From Lunatibacter salilacus (GTDB taxonomy: Bacteria; Bacteroidota; Bacteroidia; Cytophagales; Cyclobacteriaceae): 64,000 nucleotides of DNA. The position numbers and the translations under genes were made by a program. The stretch spans positions 62,001-126,000 of the forward strand of contig NZ_VOLC01000010.1 of assembly GCF_009797935.1 (NCBI RefSeq). Reading direction: 5' to 3'. This document shows positions 43,181-51,671 of this stretch, piece by piece. Numbering within the stretch: the first letter of the stretch is position 1; each line of letters begins with the position of its first letter. The notes below the pieces were generated by a model. The model was not told the origin of the DNA, did no database searches, and worked only from the letters and a program-made list of their open reading frames with translations.

Positions 43181-44860
43181 TTACAGATTTCCTTTTTTCA
43201 TTTCGTCCACCGCAAATGCCGCAGCTCTCGCAGTCATCGCCATGTAGGTCAACGACGGGTTTTGAGCCGCCGCAGAGGTCATGGCTGCTCCATCGGTCAC
43301 AAACACGTTCTTGGCATCCCAAACTTGGTTGTTACCATTCAGTACGGAGGATTTTGGATCACGTCCCATTCTGGCGGTACCCATCTCATGAATTCCCTGC
43401 CCAAAGGTGTACCCGTTATCGTAGGTAGTAACATTTTTCACACCTGCAGCCTCGAGCATTTCGGCAGCATCGTTCATCATGTCTACCCGCATTTTCTTCT
43501 CGTTCTCCTTGATCTCAGCGTCCATTTCCAACACATACATGCCCCACTTGTCTTTTTCAGTTTTGCTGAGCTTTACAGTATTTTCATGATACGGAAGGAT
43601 TTCCCCAAATGCGGTCATGCCTAGTGACCAAGGTCCCGGCTCGGTAAGTTCCGCCTTTAACGGAGCTCCAAAATCAAGTTCGGCAACAGTCCTGCTCCAA
43701 CCGCTTCGGCTGGCACCACCCTGATAGCCAAATCCTCGGATATAGTCACGTTTTTCTCCTCCCAAGTTTCTATATCTAGGCACATAAAATCCTCCGGGTC
43801 TTCTTCCAAAATAATATTTATCCTCATATCCTTCAATAGTACCATTGGCACCTAAGCGAAAATGGTGATCCATTACATTGTGTCCCAGTTCCCCAGAACT
43901 GCTTCCCAACCCTTCGGGCCAGACCTCAGTGGCCGAACGCATCAGTATTGCCGAAGTATTCAATGCCGAAGCACATAGAAATACTATTTTGGCATCATAT
44001 ACAATGGTTTCATTTGATTCCCCGTCAATAATTTCTACTCCGGTAGCTTTTTTGGTGTCTTTGTCGTAGACAACTTTATTTACAATAGACCAAGGGCGTA
44101 GTGTAAGGTTGCCGGTAGCTTCGGCTGCTGGCAAGGTAGATGCCTGCGTGCTGAAATATCCCCCAAAAGGGCATCCCAAAGAACACTTGTTTCTGTATTG
44201 GCAACCTGGTCTGCCGGGAAGAGGTTGGGTTATATTTGCAACCCTGGCATGAATCATGGCCCTGCTTCCGTTGAATTTTTCATTGATGCGCTTAGCCACA
44301 TCTTCTTCTACGCAGTTAAGCGGAAATGCCGGCATAAATTCCCCATCAGGCAAAATGGGGAGATTATCTTTATTACCTGCAATCCCTGCAAACTTCTCTA
44401 CATAACTGTACCAAGGTTCGAGATCCTTATACCGGATAGGCCAGTCTACAGCAATGCCATGCTTCAAGTTTGCCTCAAAATCCTCATCCGCCCAACGGTA
44501 ACTCTGACGTCCCCACAACAGCGAACGCCCTCCCACTTGATATCCTCTAAACCAGGTAAATGGCTTTTTTTCAATATAAGGAGAATCGGACTCATGAGCC
44601 CACCAGTCTAGGTTGAGTTCATTCAATACATAATCTCTTCTTAGGTTTGGGTGGTTTTCAAGCATCTCCACCGTCCTTCTTCCTCTATGGGGTACTTCCC
44701 AGGGAGCTTTGGTTGCGTTTTTATAATCCTTCACATGCTCTACCATGGGGCCTCTTTCCAGAAGAAGTACCTTAAGTCCTTTTTCCGTTAGCTCTTTTGC
44801 CGCCCAGCCTCCGCTGATCCCGGATCCGACGACAATAGCATCAAAACTTTCATTAGCCAT
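43181..44860 (-). CDS. GMC-family FAD oxidoreductase (glucoside 3-dehydrogenase-like large subunit)
   Basis: The 559-residue protein starts with the FAD motif AIVVGSGISGGWAAKELTEKG, then GGRSLLWGRQSYRW, a Cys-rich CQYRNKCSLGCPFGG near residue 220, and the C-terminal GMC block EMGTARMGRDP...FVTDGAAMTSAAAQNPSLTYM with the active-site His region. It has no signal peptide, yet its partner has a Tat signal, so co-export is likely. It matches the LacA-like large subunits that oxidise the C3 hydroxyl of glycosides and hand electrons to a cytochrome c. Other sugar or polyol substrates remain possible. Confidence 0.9.
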   Translation of the reverse strand: MANESFDAIVVGSGISGGWAAKELTEKGLKVLLLERGPMVEHVKDYKNATKAPWEVPHRGRRTVEMLENHPNLRRDYVLNELNLDWWAHESDSPYIEKKPFTWFRGYQVGGRSLLWGRQSYRWADEDFEANLKHGIAVDWPIRYKDLEPWYSYVEKFAGIAGNKDNLPILPDGEFMPAFPLNCVEEDVAKRINEKFNGSRAMIHARVANITQPLPGRPGCQYRNKCSLGCPFGGYFSTQASTLPAAEATGNLTLRPWSIVNKVVYDKDTKKATGVEIIDGESNETIVYDAKIVFLCASALNTSAILMRSATEVWPEGLGSSSGELGHNVMDHHFRLGANGTIEGYEDKYYFGRRPGGFYVPRYRNLGGEKRDYIRGFGYQGGASRSGWSRTVAELDFGAPLKAELTEPGPWSLGMTAFGEILPYHENTVKLSKTEKDKWGMYVLEMDAEIKENEKKMRVDMMNDAAEMLEAAGVKNVTTYDNGYTFGQGIHEMGTARMGRDPKSSVLNGNNQVWDAKNVFVTDGAAMTSAAAQNPSLTYMAMTARAAAFAVDEMKKGNL

Positions 44861-45000
44861 ATATAATTTAATTTAATTTTATTTTAGGTTTTTACTTTAT
44901 AATTTTTCCGGGAAAGATAATTAGATTTCCTGGCTTAAAAAACTAACGGCAATATATTCACATAGGTTCCTCTGGGGGTAATTCACTCTTTTTCTGCAAT

Positions 45001-46281
45001 TTACTTTATACTCAACTTATTTTGAAGATCAATGTTTTGTTCACTTTTCCGAATCGCGGAGACCTTTTCAAAATCCCTGTCTTTGAAAAACACAATAAAC
45101 AGCATCGTTACTACAAATGCAATAGCTGATGGTATCAGCCAAACATATTTCCACTGTTGGACACCCTCTGACATATAGGCGTCAGATACGATACCCGCCA
45201 ACCAGTAACCCACCAGCATTCCAACACCATAAGTTGCCAAGGTAATTAGCCCCTGTGCTGCACTCTTGTAGCGGGGTCCTGCTTTGGAATCGGTATATAT
45301 CTGACCGGAAACGAAAAAGAAATCGTAACAGATTCCATGAAGCGCTATTCCTAGTATCAACATATAAGTGCCCGAACCCGCATCTCCAAAGGCAAAGAAA
45401 ACATACCGGACTACCCAGGCAAACATGCCCACCACCAAAGTTGTCTTCAGTCCGAATTTTTTGAAAAAAAACGGCATCATCAATAGAAACAACACTTCAG
45501 ACACCTGGCCAATGGTCATTTTCCCCGTAGGATTGGAAAGACCCACATCTGAAAGAAAGGGGTTGGCATTTTGATAATAGAACGCAAGTGGGATACAAAT
45601 CAAAATCGACGAGATAAAGAAGATTGCAAAGTCCTTATCCTTCAAAAGCTTCAACGCATCCAATCCGAGTATTTCCGAAATTCGGCGTTTTTCCCCGGTA
45701 GCTGCCTGCGGTGGAGTGGCGGGTAAGGTAAAGCAGAAAATCCCCAACACCACCGAGGAAATAGATGACATCAGAAAGGTATTTCTCAACATCCCGCCCT
45801 GCAAGGCTTCCGGACTATCCCAAAGGAAGAAGTAACTGATCATCAATCCTGAGGCGATCCAACCTATCGTGCCCCAAACGCGTATGCCGCTGAATTCTTT
45901 GGCGGGATCCTTCATCTGATTGAATGAAACCGAATTGACCAAGGCCAATGTAGGCATATATATAAGCATATAAAGAAAGACGAAGGGATAGAAATCGGTA
46001 AAACTGTCCGCTCGGAACATAAAAAACATCAATCCTGCTCCAACGAGGTGAAGAACGCCAAGAATTTTTTCCGCATTAAAAAACCGGTCAGCTATCAATC
46101 CAATAACAAACGGAGCAATGATAGCACCAAAGGATTGGGTAGAGAAGGCGGCCGACAACTGGGTTCCCGTAGCTCCCAGATTGTTGCCCAAGAACGTACC
46201 TAGGGTAACGAACCAAGAGCCCCAGACAAAAAACTCCAGAAACATCATAAGGGACAGCTTGATTCTAATGGATGAGTTCAT
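45001..46281 (-). CDS. MFS nucleoside/sugar:proton symporter (NupG-like)
   Basis: The 426-residue protein has 12 predicted membrane helices and the NupG/XapB family pattern (MMFLEFFVWGSWFVTLGTFL at the N-terminus, then VIGLIADRFF). It imports nucleosides in Proteobacteria; Bacteroidota copies often sit in sugar-catabolic loci, as here beside GMC and Gfo/Idh enzymes. It would bring in the processed sugar. It is divergent from the Gfo/Idh gene across a 277-base gap that must hold both promoters. No regulator gene is adjacent. Confidence 0.9.
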   Translation of the reverse strand: MNSSIRIKLSLMMFLEFFVWGSWFVTLGTFLGNNLGATGTQLSAAFSTQSFGAIIAPFVIGLIADRFFNAEKILGVLHLVGAGLMFFMFRADSFTDFYPFVFLYMLIYMPTLALVNSVSFNQMKDPAKEFSGIRVWGTIGWIASGLMISYFFLWDSPEALQGGMLRNTFLMSSISSVVLGIFCFTLPATPPQAATGEKRRISEILGLDALKLLKDKDFAIFFISSILICIPLAFYYQNANPFLSDVGLSNPTGKMTIGQVSEVLFLLMMPFFFKKFGLKTTLVVGMFAWVVRYVFFAFGDAGSGTYMLILGIALHGICYDFFFVSGQIYTDSKAGPRYKSAAQGLITLATYGVGMLVGYWLAGIVSDAYMSEGVQQWKYVWLIPSAIAFVVTMLFIVFFKDRDFEKVSAIRKSEQNIDLQNKLSIK

Positions 46282-46558
46282 AGTTAAATTTGAGGTTTGG
46301 AGTTCAGCAAAATCATGGATATCATTACAGAAAGGGCAATCTATTTACTCATACCTTTATAATTTGCCCAATTTAATGTAAATTTATCATTTGATATAAT
46401 ACCCAAGTATAACCAATTTAGGTTTCTTTGAAAATAGGTGAATTCAGAATGTGCTATAAGATTAGTATTTGGCTCAATTCTAGGAAACATTTATTTGTGG
46501 AATGAAATTTATAACAAATTATTAAACTTTAAAAACCAAAAAACCAAAGATCGGAATA

Positions 46559-47725
46559 ATGAGCAACAAAAAACTTAAAATGGGAATGATCGGCGGTGGA
46601 CCCGGATCATTTATTGGTGCGGTTCACCGGATATCGGCAGCGATGGACGGGTTGATTGAGTTGGCAGCAGGAGCTTTTAGCAGCCAAGCGGAAAAATCCC
46701 AGCAAACCGGCCGGGAATTGTTTTTGCCCGCAGAGCGAGCCTATGCTTCCTATGACGAAATGTTCGAAAAAGAAAAGCAACTTCCCGAATCTGACCGAAT
46801 TGATTTTGTGGCGATCGTCACTCCAAACCACGTGCATTTTGACCCAGCGGTAAAAGCATTGAGAAACGGTTTTCACGTAGTCTTGGACAAACCCATGACA
46901 CTTACCTATGACGAAGCCAAGGAATTGGCCAAAGTGGTAGAAGAAACGGGACTGAAATTTTGCCTTACCCATACCTATACAGGTTACCCCATGGTCAAAG
47001 AGGCCCGCCACCTAATCGCTTCGGGTGTCTTGGGTAAAATACGTAAGGTCTATGTGGAATATCCCCAAGGCTGGCTTTGGACGGATTTGGAAAACACCGA
47101 CTACAAGCAAGCCCAATGGCGAACTGACCCCAAGCAAAGCGGTATCGCCAACTGTATGGGAGATATTGGAACCCATGCGTTCAACTTGGCAGAATATGTC
47201 AGTGGACTGAAAACCACCAAATTGTGTGCCGATCTCAATATTGTGGTGGAAGGCCGGACCCTAGATGACGACGGGGCCGTACTGCTCAAATATGACAACG
47301 GAGCGACCGGCGTGTTGATGGCGACCCAGATTGCCACCGGTGCTGAAAACAATATCAAAATCAGGGTGTTTGGAGATAAGGCTGGACTTGAATGGGAACA
47401 GGACAATGCCAATACGCTTATCGTAAGACATCCGGAGGCACCTGCGCAGATCTACCGCACTGGCGGAAATATTCCCTACCTCTCCTCCTGGGCTATGGAA
47501 AATCTCCGGACTCCGGGTGGACATCCTGAGGGGTACTTGGAAGCGTTTGCCAACCTTTACCGAAACTTTGCCAGAACGCTCTATGCTACCCGTAACGGCG
47601 AAACGCCCCAAAAAGAATGGGAAGACTTTCCGGGAGTTGAGGATGGCCTACGGGGCATGGCATTTGTGGAACATGTCGTTAAAAGTTCCAAATCTGATCA
47701 AAAATGGACTAACTTTGAACTTTAA
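46559..47725 (+). CDS. Gfo/Idh/MocA family oxidoreductase
   Basis: The 388-residue NAD(P)-dependent enzyme has a Rossmann motif near the start (MGMIGGGPGSFIGAVHR), EKPM-type loop VVLDKPMTLTYDEA (catalytic Lys) and YP-rich C-terminal domain with GDIGTHAFNLAEY (active-site Asp/His). No signal peptide is present, so it is cytosolic. In this locus it would oxidise or reduce keto-sugars. It starts a plus-strand run with the TIM-barrel gene 14 bases behind. Confidence 0.92.
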   Translation: MSNKKLKMGMIGGGPGSFIGAVHRISAAMDGLIELAAGAFSSQAEKSQQTGRELFLPAERAYASYDEMFEKEKQLPESDRIDFVAIVTPNHVHFDPAVKALRNGFHVVLDKPMTLTYDEAKELAKVVEETGLKFCLTHTYTGYPMVKEARHLIASGVLGKIRKVYVEYPQGWLWTDLENTDYKQAQWRTDPKQSGIANCMGDIGTHAFNLAEYVSGLKTTKLCADLNIVVEGRTLDDDGAVLLKYDNGATGVLMATQIATGAENNIKIRVFGDKAGLEWEQDNANTLIVRHPEAPAQIYRTGGNIPYLSSWAMENLRTPGGHPEGYLEAFANLYRNFARTLYATRNGETPQKEWEDFPGVEDGLRGMAFVEHVVKSSKSDQKWTNFEL

Positions 47726-47739
47726 ATAAAAATAACCTT

Positions 47740-48795
47740 ATGAAAACCATAAAAGGACCAGCACTTTTTTTAGCTCAATTTGCAGATGATACCGCCCCTT
47801 TCAATAACCTGAAAAATATTTGTACCTGGGCGGCCAGTATAGGCTACAAAGCCGTACAAATCCCCACTTGGGACGCTCGATTGATTGATTTGAAGCGGGC
47901 TGCTGAGGACATGGATTATGTAAAAGAAATCAAATCCACAGTCGCTGAAGCAGGCGTTGAGATATCCGATTTTTCCACACACCTACAGGGACAGTTGGTA
48001 GCCGTTCATCCGGTTTACAATGAATTGTTTGATGGATTCGCTCCCAAGGAGTTGGCAGGTGACCTAAAAGGCAAAGCCGAATGGGCCACCCAACAACTTA
48101 AATGGGCCGCAAAAGCTTCCCATAACTTTGGAATTAAAACGCACGCTACGTTTAGCGGAGCCTTAATGTGGCATACAGTATATCCGTGGCCACAGCGTCC
48201 TGCCGGATTGGTGGATACAGGTTTTGAGGAATTGGCCAAAAGGTGGTTGCCTATCTTGGATGAATTTGATAAATATGATGTAGATGTCTGCTATGAATTA
48301 CATCCTGGCGAAGATCTGCATGATGGGGTTACTTTCGAGAAATTCCTCGAGAAGGTCAACAACCACAAGCGGGCCAATATCCTTTATGATCCCAGTCATT
48401 TTGTATTGCAGTGCCTGAATTACCTTGAATTTATCGATATTTACCACGAAAGAATCAAGATGTTCCATGTGAAGGACGCCGAATTCAACCCAACTGGCAG
48501 ACAAGGTGTCTATGGCGGGTACTCCGGCTGGGTGGAAAGAGCTGGACGCTTTAGATCACTGGGTGACGGACAGGTAGACTTCAGCGGTATATTCAGCAGA
48601 CTTTCCCAGTATGGGTTTGACGGATGGGCGGTACTAGAATGGGAATGCGCCATCAAGCATCCCGAAAACGGAGCCATTGAAGGAGCGAAATTTATCAGCG
48701 AAAAGATCATCCGGGTTACTGAAAAAGCCTTCGATGATTTTGCCTCAACCGGAGCTGATGAAAATTTCAACAAGAAAATATTAGGAATCAGTTAA
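47740..48795 (+). CDS. Sugar phosphate isomerase/epimerase (xylose isomerase-like TIM barrel)
   Basis: The 351-residue cytosolic TIM barrel has the family's metal-ligand pattern: YELHPGEDLHDG (Glu and His), NILYDPSHF (Asp, His), FHVKDAEF and WAVLEWECAIKH (Glu). In Bacteroidota, relatives next to Gfo/Idh and DUF1080 genes act on keto-sugars as isomerases or lyases. It shares an operon with the Gfo/Idh gene. Confidence 0.9.
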   Translation: MKTIKGPALFLAQFADDTAPFNNLKNICTWAASIGYKAVQIPTWDARLIDLKRAAEDMDYVKEIKSTVAEAGVEISDFSTHLQGQLVAVHPVYNELFDGFAPKELAGDLKGKAEWATQQLKWAAKASHNFGIKTHATFSGALMWHTVYPWPQRPAGLVDTGFEELAKRWLPILDEFDKYDVDVCYELHPGEDLHDGVTFEKFLEKVNNHKRANILYDPSHFVLQCLNYLEFIDIYHERIKMFHVKDAEFNPTGRQGVYGGYSGWVERAGRFRSLGDGQVDFSGIFSRLSQYGFDGWAVLEWECAIKHPENGAIEGAKFISEKIIRVTEKAFDDFASTGADENFNKKILGIS

Positions 48796-48820
48796 TCAAT
48801 TATATAATACAGTAAAACAA

Positions 48821-49240
48821 ATGAAGTTAAATAAAACCTTAAGCTTAGCCGTAGTCGCAGGTGCGATGATGGTTTATTCATGTGGTGGATCAGGTTCTAA
48901 AACTGAAACAACTACATCCACTCCGGCCCCTGCTCCTGCCAAGGAGATGACTCCGGAGGAAAAACACAAAGATAACCCGGATTTTGTCAACGGCTTGGCT
49001 CTGGTAAAACAAAGTGATTGCCCTAGCTGCCATATGGTAGACAGAAAAATCGTAGGCCCATCGTATGGCGATGTCTCTGAAAAGTACGAAATTACTGACG
49101 AAAACGTGGAGCGTCTAGCCAGTCACGTAATCAACGGTAATGTGGGAGTTTGGGGTGAAATCCCCATGCCTGCCCACCCGGCACTTTCCAAAGAAGATGC
49201 GGAACTGATGGTAAAGTATGTGTTGCTGTTGAAAAAATAA
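48821..49240 (+). CDS. Lipoprotein cytochrome c (c551/c552-like)
   Basis: The 139-residue protein has a lipoprotein signal (MMVYSCGGS), a Thr/Pro/Ala linker and one class I cytochrome c domain with CPSCH (C67, C70, H71) and a Met ligand in IPMPAHP. It is anchored to the periplasmic face and is the likely electron acceptor of the GMC enzyme. Its heme would be attached by the Ccm system encoded at 14.5-19.3 kb. Confidence 0.93.
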   Translation: MKLNKTLSLAVVAGAMMVYSCGGSGSKTETTTSTPAPAPAKEMTPEEKHKDNPDFVNGLALVKQSDCPSCHMVDRKIVGPSYGDVSEKYEITDENVERLASHVINGNVGVWGEIPMPAHPALSKEDAELMVKYVLLLKK

Positions 49241-49260
49241 GCACCGCTAAGAGCTAAGAA

Positions 49261-49309
49261 AAGAATTCCCCGAAAGTAGAATTACTGGAAAGGGAATTCT
49301 TTCTTTTTT
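49261..49309 (+). terminator. Terminator after the cytochrome c gene
   Basis: AAGAATTCCC (49261-49270) pairs with GGGAATTCTT (49292-49301), followed by T's at 49304-49309. The DUF1080 gene beyond therefore probably needs its own promoter or read-through. Confidence 0.75.
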
Positions 49310-49371
49310 ACAACGCTGTCCATTCCCGTTAAAATCAACTAATTTACCACCTTTCCGAAACCAGTATCATT

Positions 49372-50118
49372 ATGAAAAAGCACCATTTAATCTTCTCCGC
49401 AGCGTTATTAGGTTTGGCCTCTTGCGGAGGATCATCTACCGAAACAACCGAACAGACAGCCATGGAAACTCCCCAACTATCCGCCTCCAACGGAGGTGAG
49501 TGGATCACACTTTTTGACGGAACCTCACTGGATCAGTTTAAAGGATTCAAAGCAGGCAAGCCCGGCGATGCTTGGACAGTACAGGACGGTACCATCTATT
49601 TTCAGGGAACCAAGAAAAAGGAGGAAAATCTTTCCGGAGGTGACCTTGTCACCAAAGAGACCTTTTCTAATTTTCATTTGAAACTGGAGTGGAAGATCTC
49701 CGAAAATGGAAATAGCGGAATCATCTTCCTTGTCGTGGACAACGAGAAATACGGCGCCACCCACAACACCGGACCGGAATATCAGCTGCTGGATAATGAA
49801 GGACACCGTGACGGCCAAATCGTCACCCACCGTACCGCAAACCTTTATGATTTAATCGCCTCCGAACAAGAACCCGTTAAGCCAGTAGGCGAATGGAACC
49901 TCTCTGAAATCATTTTGAATGACGGCCAATTGGAATTTTACCTAAACGGTGTACAGACCGTCAAGACCACCATGTGGAACGATGCCTGGGACGAAATGGT
50001 AGCAGGCAGCAAATTCAAAGACTTGCCTGACTTCGCCAAATCCAAAGAGGGACACATCGCCCTACAGGACCACGGCGACGATATCTGGTTTAGGAATGTT
50101 GAGATTAGGAGGTTGTAG
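49372..50118 (+). CDS. DUF1080 (3-keto-disaccharide hydrolase) lipoprotein
   Basis: The 248-residue protein has a lipobox (LASCGGS) and one DUF1080 jelly-roll domain: WITLFDGTSLDQFKGF, LKLEWKISENGNSGIIF and GPEYQLLDNEGH are signature segments, closing with IWFRNVEIRRL. This domain belongs to enzymes that cleave or hydrate 3-keto-glycosides, a role that suits the GMC oxidoreductase, cytochrome and TIM-barrel genes just upstream. It is the last gene of the block and ends at a terminator. Confidence 0.9.
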   Translation: MKKHHLIFSAALLGLASCGGSSTETTEQTAMETPQLSASNGGEWITLFDGTSLDQFKGFKAGKPGDAWTVQDGTIYFQGTKKKEENLSGGDLVTKETFSNFHLKLEWKISENGNSGIIFLVVDNEKYGATHNTGPEYQLLDNEGHRDGQIVTHRTANLYDLIASEQEPVKPVGEWNLSEIILNDGQLEFYLNGVQTVKTTMWNDAWDEMVAGSKFKDLPDFAKSKEGHIALQDHGDDIWFRNVEIRRL

Positions 50119-50146
50119 GGTAAAATAGTGCTAGATGAAATTAGGG

Positions 50147-50174
50147 AAACCGTTCTGGAAGGGGCGGTTTTTTT
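50147..50174 (+). terminator. Intrinsic terminator of the DUF1080 gene
   Basis: AAACCG (50147-50152) pairs with CGGTTT (50165-50170) and a T7 run follows. It lies about 30 bases past the stop. Confidence 0.75.
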
Positions 50175-50862
50175 GTTTTGGTTTTTTCCTACGGGACTTT
50201 GCTTTATTCGTCATAAGTCTAAAATTGTAAATCAGATAATGGGTTAATACTTTTGAGAGAATTTTTGATATAAAAATAGTTTAACGGTTGCTTTAGCCAT
50301 TAAACCACGACTACTTGTATTATCATCTACACGCTTCGATCGACAAACTAGTTTGAATCGTAATATTTTATAAGCCATTTGGAATAGTTTTCCAGAGGCC
50401 TTCTTTTCAAGCATGAGTACGCAAACTCACCCAGGTATGACGGTTTAGCTCTTGTATTGGGTAAAATTGCGTATTGGGTTAAGAATTGATGAAAAACTGT
50501 CTGGCTGAACGGAAACCAAATTGCTACTCTATATTGATCAATCTGAAGAATAGGTCGAGAGGGGAGAGATTTTAACTCAAAAAGAGGTAGAAGAAAAATC
50601 TAAAGAATGGATCAAACAGGAAGTCGCTTATGAGCTTTGATGATGAACTGAAATTGGCCTTTTTTATTGAAATTACCCCTATAAAACTTTGGGATGCCCG
50701 CACACTCGACCAGACTATTGACAGTTAATTCATTTAAGAAGCATCTGATCCCGTTCAATCCATTTCGAAATGCAAATATTTCAACGGAATTTCTTAAATT
50801 TATCTCATTCAATGGGGAGTTTTTGGAAAAGGCGAATTCGATAAGCGAAAATGCAATTAAAA
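50175..50862. other. Gene-poor region with a probable decayed antitoxin-like frame
   Basis: Nearly 700 bases without an intact gene. From about 50468 one plus-strand frame reads RIDEKLSG, stop, TETKLLLYIDQSEE, stop at 50550-50552, VERGEILTQKEVEEKSKEWIKQ and ends at 50637-50639. This resembles the C-terminal half of small antitoxin-type proteins, with in-frame stops. A 33-codon frame starting MSFDDELKLAF overlaps its end in the ATGA manner. A perfect 12-base palindrome (CATTTCGAAATG, 50761-50772) also lies here. Confidence 0.3.
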
Positions 50863-51444
50863 ATGAGCGATCAGGATGAAAATACGAAAGGTTTTATCCC
50901 CTCCCATGGAGGTTACCGCAATCTGTTCAGTTATCAGAAAGCAGAAATTATCTATGACGGCACCGTGTATTTCACTAAACGCTTTTTTCATAAGTACGAC
51001 CGCACAGTAGGGCAAATGGTCCAAGCAGCCCGAAGTGGCAAGCAAAATATCGCCGAAGCCAGTATGGCATCAGGCACCTCCAAAGAAACAGAAATCAAAT
51101 TAACCAATGTAGCCCGCGCCAGCTTGGAAGAGCTGCAAATAGATTATGAAGATTTTTTGCGCACGCAAAAGCTACCCCTTTGGGAAAAAGAACATAGGCT
51201 GGTTGCACGCCTGCGTGAGCTCAACAAAAGTACTCCCAAACCTACCTATGAGACTTTTGTGAAAGCAATTGAGCACGAAAGCCCAGAGATCTGTGCCAAT
51301 ACTATGATAACCTTGATTAAAATTTGCACCTATCTGCTAAAACAGCAAATAAATCAATTGGAAATTGCTTTTATTAAAGAAGGTGGTTTAAGAGAAAGGA
51401 TGACAAAGGCGAGAATAGATGAGAGGAATAAGAAGAAAAAATAA
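50863..51444 (+). CDS. Four-helix-bundle suffix domain protein (S23/IVP-related)
   Basis: The 193-residue protein (ATG at 50863; another at 50851) has an N-terminal four-helix bundle of the 23S rRNA intervening-sequence protein family (YQKAEIIYDGTVYFTKRFF, GQMVQAARSGKQNIAEAS, TNVARASLEELQIDYEDFLR). The family's suffix extension follows (CANTMITLIKICTYLLKQQINQLEIAFIKEGG), with a Lys/Arg-rich tail. Function unknown. It stands alone between a decayed region and a long palindrome, with no 23S rRNA gene nearby. Confidence 0.85.
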   Translation: MSDQDENTKGFIPSHGGYRNLFSYQKAEIIYDGTVYFTKRFFHKYDRTVGQMVQAARSGKQNIAEASMASGTSKETEIKLTNVARASLEELQIDYEDFLRTQKLPLWEKEHRLVARLRELNKSTPKPTYETFVKAIEHESPEICANTMITLIKICTYLLKQQINQLEIAFIKEGGLRERMTKARIDERNKKKK

Positions 51445-51461
51445 CCCTAATCTTTGGGTCA

Positions 51462-51499
51462 CTTGGGACTTTTTGGAACATTGTTTCAATAGTCCCAAG
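51462..51499. repeat. Long near-perfect palindrome behind the four-helix-bundle gene
   Basis: CTTGGGACT (51462-51470) pairs with AGTCCCAAG (51491-51499), and inside them TTGGAACA (51473-51480) pairs with TGTTTCAA (51482-51489) with one mismatch. The whole stretch folds into one long hairpin with a minimal loop. No T tract follows, so it is not a standard terminator. Confidence 0.7.
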
Positions 51500-51671
51500 G
51501 GTTCCACGAAGAAAAGCAAGGCAATTGTATCTCATCTCCGCACTTCTCTAAATAAATCGGGCATAGGTAAGAAGTTATAAATTTTAATAATATCTGCCGA
51601 TTTCTAACTTCGCCTCACCAATTAACCCAAAAACCCATCAACCTTACCAAATATCTCGAGGAGAAAATAAT

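Noticed and set aside
50863-51444. Accessory protein of a diversity-generating retroelement
   Set aside because: The four-helix bundle is related to such proteins, but no reverse transcriptase, template repeat or variable-repeat gene is present.
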